This document shows, piece after piece, positions 57,725 through 64,000 of a stretch of 64,000 nt of DNA (position 1 is its first letter; every line of letters begins with the position of its first letter). The stretch comes from Gemmobacter lutimaris. GTDB taxonomy: Bacteria > Pseudomonadota > Alphaproteobacteria > Rhodobacterales > Rhodobacteraceae. The notes under the pieces were generated by a model. It ran no database searches. It saw only the letters and a program-made list of their open reading frames with translations, and was not told the DNA's origin. The position numbers were made by a program, and so were the translations under genes. The stretch lies in assembly GCF_003570715.1 (NCBI RefSeq), contig NZ_QXXQ01000009.1:84476-148475 (forward strand), in the 5' to 3' direction.

Positions 57725-57894
57725 CCCTGTCATCCTTCGCTTGCGGGATACCGAAATTAGCCGGTTCCCGCCGGTTCTCAAGCAATTTCGGCGACATTCG
57801 GCCGGAACGGCGTGGCCGTCAAGTCACAGCCGTCAGGTCAGGGCAGGCGTGACCGGCAGGGCGTTGCATTCCTGCCCCGCCTGCCGCCGCGTGG

Positions 57895-59271
57895 TCAGCC
57901 TTGTAAAAGACGCCGCAACAGTTGCAGATCGTCAGCCAACTGGCTGTCGGTCGCCATCAGTTCCTCGATCTTGCGGACACCATGCATGATGGTGGTGTGG
58001 TCGCGTCCGCCGAAGCGGCGGCCGATTTCCGGCAGGCTGCGCGGCGTCAGCTGCTTGGCCAGATACATCGCCACCTGACGCGGCCGGGCGATGTTGCGCA
58101 GACGCTTCGGCCCGATCATGTCGCTGAGGCGGATGTTGTAATGTTCCGCTACCTTGCGCTGGATTTCCTCGATGGTGACCTTGCGGTCCGAGGCGCGCAG
58201 GATGTCGGCAAGGCAGTCTTGCGTCAGGTCCAGCGTGATTTCGCGGCCGACGAGGCTTGCAAAGGCGAACAGGCGGGTCAGCGCCCCCTCCAGCACGCGG
58301 ACATTGGTGCTGATACGATGTGCAAGGAATTCCAGCACGCCCGGCGCGATCACCAGACCTTTATACTGGTCGCGGTAGAATTCGGCCTTCTGTTGCAGGA
58401 TGCCAAGACGCAGCTCGTAATCCGTCGGGTGCAGATCCACCACGAGACCGCATTGCAGGCGGCTCTTGATGCGCTCCTCCAGATCCTTGATCTCGCCCGG
58501 CGCGCGGTCGGCGGAAATCACGATCTGCTTGTTCTGGTCTACCAGCGCGTTGAACGTATGGAAGAATTCTTCCTGCGTCGAATCCTTGCCTGCGATGAAC
58601 TGCACGTCATCGACCATCAGCACATCGACCGAGCGGAACATCTCCTTGAAATCCATGACCGAACGGTCGCGCAGCGACTGTACGAAGCGATACATGAACT
58701 GTTCGGCCGACAGGTAAAGCACGCGCAGGTCAGGTTTGCGCTGCTGAAGTTCGTGCGCGATGGCATGCATCAGGTGCGTTTTGCCAAGGCCGACACCCCC
58801 ATACAGAAACAGCGGGTTGAAGGTCACCGGCCCACCTTCGGCCACGCGGCGCGCGGCGGCATGGGCAAGCTCGTTCGGCTTGCCAACCACGAAACTGTCG
58901 AAGGTGAAGCGGGCATCCAGCGGGGCGCCGGGCAGATCGTCGTCACGCAGGCGGCTTCGGGCTGCGGTTTTTTCGCTGGCGCGGGGGGCGGGTTTGGCGG
59001 CCGTGCGCATGGGCTTGGCGGCAACTGCGCCCGCACCAACGGCAAACTCCACGCGCGAAATCTCGGCGCCGGCGGCATTCAGATGATTGCGGATATGCTC
59101 ACCATAGTTGCGCGATACCCAGTCGCCAAAAAATGTCGTCGGCACTTCGAAATGCGCGACGCCATTCTTCAGCACGGAAAGCTTCAGAGGCTCGATCCAG
59201 GTGGTGTAGTTATGCTTCCCCAGCCGTTTTTCCAGTTGCTCACGAATCTCGCCCCAAGTCTCGTTTGTCAT
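57895..59271 (-). CDS. dnaA: Chromosomal replication initiator DnaA
   Basis: A 458-residue AAA+ initiator. Domain I opens WGEIREQLEKRLGKHNYTTWIEPL. Walker A is GGVGLGKTHLMHA, and Walker B is VDVLMVDDVQFIAGKDSTQEEFFHTFN. The DNA-binding domain IV holds the signature GGRDHTTIMHGVRKIEELMATD. The start has a GAAAAGAG site. The ~510-base region upstream carries inverted repeats but no clear DnaA-box cluster. Confidence 0.98.
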   Translation of the reverse strand: MTNETWGEIREQLEKRLGKHNYTTWIEPLKLSVLKNGVAHFEVPTTFFGDWVSRNYGEHIRNHLNAAGAEISRVEFAVGAGAVAAKPMRTAAKPAPRASEKTAARSRLRDDDLPGAPLDARFTFDSFVVGKPNELAHAAARRVAEGGPVTFNPLFLYGGVGLGKTHLMHAIAHELQQRKPDLRVLYLSAEQFMYRFVQSLRDRSVMDFKEMFRSVDVLMVDDVQFIAGKDSTQEEFFHTFNALVDQNKQIVISADRAPGEIKDLEERIKSRLQCGLVVDLHPTDYELRLGILQQKAEFYRDQYKGLVIAPGVLEFLAHRISTNVRVLEGALTRLFAFASLVGREITLDLTQDCLADILRASDRKVTIEEIQRKVAEHYNIRLSDMIGPKRLRNIARPRQVAMYLAKQLTPRSLPEIGRRFGGRDHTTIMHGVRKIEELMATDSQLADDLQLLRRLLQG

Positions 59272-59492
59272 TCTCTTTTCAACCCGTCCCGTGCCGTTCT
59301 TTGGCTACGTTGGGGCGCATACGGCGCCCTATCCCCACATACTTGCGCGGCTTGGCCGCGTGCATTTCGCTGGGTCAGGGGAAACGACAGAGGCTTCACG
59401 GCCGGATATTCCGGTCATGTGCGCCAAATGGCGGATTCTGCGCAAAAATAGCGCAGGCCATGTCACATAGAGACTGCAATCCTAGCCAGGTT

Positions 59493-59515
59493 CCCTGCAT
59501 GGGCAGCATGCAGGG
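59493..59515. repeat. Perfect inverted repeat in the dnaA upstream region
   Basis: CCCTGCATG - GGCAG - CATGCAGGG, a 9 bp stem with a 5-base loop, about 220 bases upstream of dnaA. It has no T run on either side, so it is more like an operator or RNA structure than a terminator. Confidence 0.6.
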
Positions 59516-59723
59516 CGGCAGCCCATGGCTTCGGATCGCAATCGCGTGTGTCCCCCAGGACAGCGGAATCGCAGGGCCAAGCTAGCCCGCCGCACGAGGC
59601 GCCTGCAACCGAACTTCGCTGTTGACAGAAGTTTGTGGCAGCGAATCCCGAGTCGCGTGCAAACGTGCCACGAACGCTCTGAAAAACGCTGAAATTGGCG
59701 AAAAACGGGCTTGAAAACGCAAA

Positions 59724-59745
59724 AAGCGCGCCGTTTGGCGCGCTT
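59724..59745 (-). terminator. Terminator of rpsT
   Basis: A perfect 9 bp stem AAGCGCGCC / GGCGCGCTT with a 4-base loop, followed on the minus strand by TTTGCGTTTTC. It begins 38 bases after the rpsT stop. Confidence 0.88.
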
Positions 59746-59782
59746 AGGGCGTGACCTTCATGTCACGATGGATTCGGGCAGA

Positions 59783-60049
59783 TCAGGCGTTCAGGGCCTT
59801 CACGCGCGAGGCCAGACGCGACATTTTGCGCGCCACAGTGTTCTTGTGCAGAACACCTTTGGTCACGCCGCGCGCCAGTTCCGGCTGGGCATTTTTCAGG
59901 GCTTCGGTGGCAGCCGCCTGATCACCCGAGGCCAGAGCTTCCTCGACCTTGCGCAGGTAGGTGCGGATGCGCGAACGACGGGCCTTGTTGACGGCATAGC
60001 GCGCTTCGGACTGACGGGCGCGTTTCTTGGACTGGGGCGTATTGGCCAT
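59783..60049 (-). CDS. rpsT: 30S ribosomal protein S20
   Basis: An 88-residue, very basic, helical protein. [20 protein letters not shown] at the N-terminus and [22 protein letters not shown] at the C-terminus are those of S20, a 16S rRNA-binding protein. Its place next to dnaA is common in alphaproteobacteria. A terminator follows. Confidence 0.97.
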   Translation of the reverse strand: MANTPQSKKRARQSEARYAVNKARRSRIRTYLRKVEEALASGDQAAATEALKNAQPELARGVTKGVLHKNTVARKMSRLASRVKALNA

Positions 60050-60139
60050 GGGCTTAATCCTTCGGGTCTTCTGTTTCGGTTGCTACAATAGACCCAAGGC
60101 GACCGTCCCTTCGGGAAGGTCATGATTCTTGCCTAAGCG

Positions 60140-60164
60140 GGCCCACGCGCATGTACCGTGGGCC
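60140..60164 (-). terminator. Possible hairpin after the enoyl-CoA hydratase gene
   Basis: A 7 bp stem GGCCCAC / GTGGGCC with an 11-base loop, 34 bases past the hydratase stop on the minus strand. No T run follows, so the call is weak. Confidence 0.3.
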
Positions 60165-60197
60165 TATAGGTCAGATTCCCGGCAAAGGGAAGCGGAA

Positions 60198-60974
60198 TCA
60201 GCGGTCGCGGAACTGCGGCTGCCGCTTTTCAAGGAAGGCGGCCATACCCTCCTTCTGATCCTCGGTGGCGAAGAGGGCGTGGAACACCCGGCGCTCGAAC
60301 AGGATGCCTTCGCGCAGCGTGGTTTCGTAGCTGCGGTTCACGCATTCCTTGACCGCGAGGCTGGTCAGCATGGATTTCTCGGCGATCTTGGCCGCGGCCT
60401 TCTTCGTTTCCGACAGCAGGTCCTTGGCGGGCACCACACGGCTGACAAGGCCCGAGCGTTCGGCCTCGGCGGCATCCATGAAGCGGCCGGTCAGGTGCAT
60501 GTCCATCGACTTCGATTTGCCGACAAAGCGTGTCAGGCGCTGGGTGCCACCGATTCCGGCCACAACGCCAAGATTGATTTCGGGCTGACCGAATTTCGCC
60601 GTGTCCGAGGCGATGATGAAATCGCAGGCCATGGCGAGTTCGCAGCCGCCCCCCAGTGCATAGCCGGATACTGCCGCAATGATCGGCTTGCGGGTGCGCA
60701 TGATGGCGTCGGATTCGCGGGCGAAGAAATCCTCGCCAAACATATCGACAAAGGTTTTCTCCGACATTTCCTTGATGTCGGCACCTGCGGCGAAGGCTTT
60801 CTCGGACCCGGTGATGATGATGCAGCGCACCGAATCGTCCTTGTCGGCCTCACCCAGCGCCACCGCCAGTTCGGAAAGCAGCTTGCTGTTCAGTGCATTC
60901 AGCGCGTCCGGCCGGTTCAGGCGGATCAGCGCGATATAATCCTCGATCTCGACGATCAGCGTCTCATAGGCCAT
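60198..60974 (-). CDS. Enoyl-CoA hydratase
   Basis: A 258-residue crotonase. The oxyanion-hole motif [11 protein letters not shown] and the two-glutamate region ([30 protein letters not shown]) are intact, and the last 30 residues match ECH. It hydrates trans-2-enoyl-CoA in beta-oxidation or amino-acid breakdown. It lies between rpsT and mutM as in many Rhodobacteraceae. Confidence 0.93.
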   Translation of the reverse strand: MAYETLIVEIEDYIALIRLNRPDALNALNSKLLSELAVALGEADKDDSVRCIIITGSEKAFAAGADIKEMSEKTFVDMFGEDFFARESDAIMRTRKPIIAAVSGYALGGGCELAMACDFIIASDTAKFGQPEINLGVVAGIGGTQRLTRFVGKSKSMDMHLTGRFMDAAEAERSGLVSRVVPAKDLLSETKKAAAKIAEKSMLTSLAVKECVNRSYETTLREGILFERRVFHALFATEDQKEGMAAFLEKRQPQFRDR

Positions 60975-61046
60975 GCGGAGGCTCCCCTTTGGTCTGGGCC
61001 GAGTCCTATCAGCCTCACGGAAACGTGCAAGCCCGCAGTCCCGACG

Positions 61047-61898
61047 TTACTTCTGGCAGGCGGGACAGAAGAAGCTTGAGCGCCCCGATTGCACGATCCG
61101 GTGCAGATGTGCCGTGCAACCGGGCGTCGTGCAGGGCTGGCCCTCGCGGTCATAGACCCGGAAACTGTGCTGGAAATAGCCCAGTTCGCCATCGGCTTGC
61201 CGGTAATCCTTCAGCGATGATCCGCCCGCTTCTATGGCCTCGGCCAGAACCTCGCGGATCAGCGGCACCAGGCGCGCGGCCTCGGCGGGCGAAATGTCGC
61301 GGGCAAGGCGGGCAGGGTGGATACCGGCGCGGAACAGCACCTCGCAGACGTAGATGTTCCCCAGCCCCGCCACCAGGTGTTGATCCAGCAGTGCCGATTT
61401 GACCGGCGTGGCCCGGCCTTTCAGGCGGGAGGCCAGATAATCCTCGTGGAAATCGTTGCCCAGAGGCTCCGGCCCCAGAACGGACAGCAGCGGATGCGCC
61501 TCGGCCGTGGCGGTGGGCATCAGATCCATCGCGCCGAAGCGGCGGGCATCGTTGAAGGTGACGCGGCCGCCACCCTCCATATCCAGCACGACATGATCAT
61601 GCTTGGCAGGCGCCGGGTGGTCGTGGTGAAAGCCGCCCACCTGCGCCCCGGAAATCAGCATCCGCCCCGACATGCCCAGATGGATCAGCAGCGTCTCGCC
61701 TGTCGAAAGATCGGCAAGGATGTATTTCGACCGCCGCCGCAGGGTGTTCACCTTCGCCCCGGTCAGCCGGTCGGCCATGCCGGGCGGGAAGGGCCAGCGC
61801 AGGTCGGGGCGGTTCACCTGCGCGCGGGCGATCACCTGCCCCTCCATCACCGGCAAAAGGCCACGGCGGACGGTTTCAACCTCGGGCAGTTCGGGCAT
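61047..61898 (-). CDS. mutM: Formamidopyrimidine-DNA glycosylase
   Basis: A 283-residue Fpg. The active N-terminus [13 protein letters not shown] (Pro as nucleophile after Met removal, then Glu) is complete, and the C-terminal zinc finger has [10 protein letters not shown] and CPACQ. It removes 8-oxoguanine and ring-opened purines. It diverges from ubiE across 94 bases. Confidence 0.97.
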   Translation of the reverse strand: MPELPEVETVRRGLLPVMEGQVIARAQVNRPDLRWPFPPGMADRLTGAKVNTLRRRSKYILADLSTGETLLIHLGMSGRMLISGAQVGGFHHDHPAPAKHDHVVLDMEGGGRVTFNDARRFGAMDLMPTATAEAHPLLSVLGPEPLGNDFHEDYLASRLKGRATPVKSALLDQHLVAGLGNIYVCEVLFRAGIHPARLARDISPAEAARLVPLIREVLAEAIEAGGSSLKDYRQADGELGYFQHSFRVYDREGQPCTTPGCTAHLHRIVQSGRSSFFCPACQK

Positions 61899-61992
61899 GG
61901 CTTCCCCTTCGGACAGATCGGCGCATTGCGGCGGGCACGCTCTGGCCTATAAGGAGGTCCAGCGCCGCGACGGCAAGCCCTGCGAGTATCCG

Positions 61993-62742
61993 ATGACAGA
62001 CGATCAGAAAACCACCCATTTCGGCTTTCAGACGGTGAACGAGGCCGAAAAGGCCGGGATGGTGCATGGTGTCTTCACCCGCGTCGCCAGCAAATACGAC
62101 GTGATGAACGACGCCATGAGCCTTGGCATCCACCGCATCTGGAAGGATGCGATGATGGACTGGCTGGCGCCGCGTCCGGGGACGAAGCTGCTGGATGTGG
62201 CGGGTGGCACGGGGGATGTGTCCTTCCGTTACCTCAAGCGCGCGCCGGGTGCGCATGCCACCGTTCTGGACATGACCGAATCGATGCTGGTCGAGGGCCG
62301 CCGGCGGGCCGAGGCGGACAGCATGGCCGACCGGCTGGATTGGGTGGTGGGCGATGCGATGGCGCTCCCCTTCAAGGCCAATACCTTCGATGTCTACACG
62401 ATCAGCTTCGGCATCCGGAACGTGACCCGCGTGCAGGATGCGCTGAACGAGGCGTTCCGTGTGCTGCGCCCCGGCGGGCGGCTGATGGTGCTGGAATTCA
62501 GCCAGATCCCCAATGATCTGATGCAGAAGGCCTATGACCTTTACAGCTTCAACCTGATCCCGGTGATGGGGCAGGTGATCGCGGGGGACCGTGACAGCTA
62601 TCAGTATCTGGTGGAAAGCATCCGTAAGTTCCCCGATCAGGAAACCTTTGCCGGGATGATCCGGCAGGCGGGCTTCGGGCAGGTGAAGTATCGCAACCTG
62701 ACCATGGGCATTGCCGCGCTGCATTCCGGCTGGAAGATCTGA
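61993..62742 (+). CDS. ubiE: Ubiquinone/menaquinone C-methyltransferase UbiE
   Basis: A 249-residue SAM methyltransferase acting on a demethoxy quinone ring. SAM motif [15 protein letters not shown] and the UbiE blocks [19 protein letters not shown] and [24 protein letters not shown] are present. I start at the ATG at 61993, after which the family sequence begins. The next gene overlaps the stop by one base (TGATG). Confidence 0.96.
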   Translation: MTDDQKTTHFGFQTVNEAEKAGMVHGVFTRVASKYDVMNDAMSLGIHRIWKDAMMDWLAPRPGTKLLDVAGGTGDVSFRYLKRAPGAHATVLDMTESMLVEGRRRAEADSMADRLDWVVGDAMALPFKANTFDVYTISFGIRNVTRVQDALNEAFRVLRPGGRLMVLEFSQIPNDLMQKAYDLYSFNLIPVMGQVIAGDRDSYQYLVESIRKFPDQETFAGMIRQAGFGQVKYRNLTMGIAALHSGWKI

Positions 62743-64000
62743 TGCGCGGGCCGCACAACATCATCCGCCTCGTGCGGACGCTGGCCACGATGGAGCGCAC
62801 GGGCGCCATCGGGCAGGTTCTGGCCGCGATGGACGCGCCGCCGCGTTTGCGTGCCGTCGCACGGGTGCTGGGCTGGCCGTTCAAATGGCTGGGTCTGAAG
62901 GGCGACCCGGCGCTGCCGCCGACCACGCGCGCGCTGACTGCGCTGGGTCCGGCCTATATCAAGTTCGGTCAGATCCTTTCGACCCGTCCCGACATCGTGG
63001 GCGAGGAACTGGCCGAGCAGCTGAAATACCTGCAAGACAAGCTGCCGCCCTTCCCGGTCGAAACCGCCAAGCGGATGATCGAGGAGGAGTTGGGCATCTC
63101 GGTCTCCTCCGAATTCATCGAATTTTCCGAACCCGTCGCCGCCGCCTCCATCGCGCAGGTGCATCGCGCCCGGCTGGCGGAAACCGGCGAGGAGGTCGCG
63201 GTCAAGGTGCTGCGCCCCGGCATCGAACGCGCCTTCCGCAAGGACATCGACGCCTTCTGGTTCGCCGCGCAGGCGATCGAGCTGATCTCGCCCGCCTCGC
63301 GCCGGTTGCGGCCAAAGGATGTCATTGCCCATTTCGAGGGCGTGGTGATGGGCGAGCTTGACCTGCGGCTGGAAGCCGCCGCTGCGGCCGAGTTTGCGGC
63401 AAATACCGAAACTGACGCGGGTTTCCGGGTGCCTAAACCCGTCTGGGCGCTGTCCAGCCGCAATGTGATGACGCTGGGCTGGGCCGAGGGCATCGCGCTG
63501 GCCGACAATGCCGCACTGGATGCCGCCGGGCATGACCGCGTGGCGCTGGGCGCGCGGGTGCTGGAGCTGTTTCTCAGCCATGCGCTGCGCGACGGCTATT
63601 TCCATGCCGACATGCATCAGGGCAACCTGAAGGTCGGGGCCGATGGTGCGATCATCGCCTATGATTTCGGGATCATGGGGCGGCTGGATGACTATACCCG
63701 CCGCGTTTATGCCGAAATCCTGTTCGGCTTCATCCGCAAGGATTACCGCCGCGTCGCCGAGGTGCATTTTGAGGCTGGCTATGTGCCCGCGGACCGCGAC
63801 ATCGACGAATTTGCACGCGCGCTGCGCGTGGTGGGCGAGCCGATCTTCGGCATGGACGCCAGCCGCATTTCGATGGCGCGGCTGCTGGCCTATCTGTTCG
63901 AGGTGACGGAACGCTTCGGAATGCAGACCCGGACCGAGCTGATCCTGTTGCAGCGCACCATGGTGGTGGTTGAGGGCGTGGCGCGTGGTCTGGACCCGCA
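62742..64000 (+). CDS. ubiB: Ubiquinone biosynthesis kinase-like protein UbiB (3' end beyond window)
   Basis: At least 419 residues, running off the window. The atypical-kinase marks are visible: the KxGQ motif in AYIKFGQILSTRPD, the Ala-rich loop AAASIAQVHRA, the catalytic HADMHQGNL and DFGIMGR. UbiB is an ATPase of the ABC1/ADCK family needed for ubiquinone synthesis at the membrane. The C-terminal membrane helices would lie beyond base 64000. It is coupled to ubiE. Confidence 0.95.
   Translation, partial: MRGPHNIIRLVRTLATMERTGAIGQVLAAMDAPPRLRAVARVLGWPFKWLGLKGDPALPPTTRALTALGPAYIKFGQILSTRPDIVGEELAEQLKYLQDKLPPFPVETAKRMIEEELGISVSSEFIEFSEPVAAASIAQVHRARLAETGEEVAVKVLRPGIERAFRKDIDAFWFAAQAIELISPASRRLRPKDVIAHFEGVVMGELDLRLEAAAAAEFAANTETDAGFRVPKPVWALSSRNVMTLGWAEGIALADNAALDAAGHDRVALGARVLELFLSHALRDGYFHADMHQGNLKVGADGAIIAYDFGIMGRLDDYTRRVYAEILFGFIRKDYRRVAEVHFEAGYVPADRDIDEFARALRVVGEPIFGMDASRISMARLLAYLFEVTERFGMQTRTELILLQRTMVVVEGVARGLDP

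Larger units (their letters stand above)
59272..59782. other. Non-coding region between dnaA and rpsT
   Basis: About 510 bases with no convincing gene. It holds the rpsT terminator at its far end, the dnaA promoter region, and two perfect inverted repeats: GGGCGC/GCGCCC (59313-59329) about 40 bases before the dnaA start and CCCTGCATG/CATGCAGGG (59493-59515). One loosely DnaA-box-like string, CTATCCCCACATA, lies at 59330-59342 but carries an extra base against TTATCCACA. A single TTGACA on the plus strand has no gene behind it. I do not call an origin here. Confidence 0.6.

Noticed and set aside
59330-59342. Replication origin near dnaA
   Set aside because: Only one near-match to a DnaA box with an extra base; no cluster and no AT-rich unwinding stretch. 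A whole-chromosome skew plot would be needed.
59133-59585. A 150-codon plus-strand frame in the dnaA upstream region
   Set aside because: It overlaps the start of dnaA, has no ribosome site and a non-protein-like composition.
59620-59660. A plus-strand promoter (TTGACA) in the dnaA-rpsT gap
   Set aside because: No acceptable -10 and no plus-strand gene downstream.

Overview
The window is a 64 kb chromosomal segment of a high-GC alphaproteobacterium, almost certainly of the Rhodobacteraceae/Paracoccaceae. The main support is the block mutM - enoyl-CoA hydratase - rpsT - dnaA - dnaN - recF - gyrB with ubiE-ubiB diverging from mutM, an order familiar from that family. Supporting signs are a heterodimer-type ABC exporter pair, a TamA-TamB pair and a flhA-fliR-flhB group. 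The genus cannot be fixed from sequence alone. Coding density is very high, and many genes overlap by 1-14 bases. I found no tRNA, rRNA, CRISPR array, insertion sequence or prophage.

Layout. 1-6.4 kb: the end of a chromate-transporter-type gene, a FecR-domain secreted protein, then a coupled operon of two ABC half-transporters and an RNA methyltransferase. 6.5-8.9 kb: envelope genes (two L,D-transpeptidases around a CAP-domain lipoprotein) and a tiny secreted protein. 8.9-13.2 kb: ferrochelatase and a divergent methyltransferase-like gene on the minus strand, facing comF - grxC - nitrilase-family amidase - marR. 13.2-21.2 kb: an exopolysaccharide island (Wza-like lipoprotein, SDR epimerase, small PglC-type sugar transferase, FlaA1/CapD-type dehydratase, YjbH, YjbF and a YjbE/GfcA-like small protein). 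21.2-27.7 kb: YihY-family membrane protein converging on tamA-tamB. 27.9-36.4 kb: a LysR regulator and a complete D-xylose regulon (ROK repressor xylR diverging from xylF-xylH-xylG-xylB-xylA, with a perfect palindrome over the xylR start codon).

36.5-46.9 kb is the most unusual part. One apparent operon holds an orphan molybdenum-hydroxylase large subunit, a non-canonical DapA-superfamily protein, a fully conserved 3-hydroxyanthranilate 3,4-dioxygenase, a complete branched-chain-amino-acid-type ABC importer, an aspartate-dehydrogenase-family enzyme, a CoxG-like protein and a kynurenine-formamidase-like hydrolase. It looks like uptake plus catabolism of an aromatic or N-heterocyclic compound through 3-hydroxyanthranilate. 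The usual partners (kynureninase, ACMS decarboxylase, aminomuconate semialdehyde dehydrogenase) are absent here, so the pathway is open.

46.9-51.8 kb: a lytic transglycosylase and the flagellar export genes flhA, fliR, flhB plus a FliJ-sized coiled-coil protein, running tail to tail into gyrB with three bases between. 51.8-60 kb (minus strand): gyrB, a LysE exporter, a VOC protein coupled to recF, dnaN, dnaA, a 0.5 kb non-coding stretch with inverted repeats, and rpsT. 60.2-64 kb: enoyl-CoA hydratase and mutM on the minus strand, then ubiE and ubiB (cut by the window end) on the plus strand.
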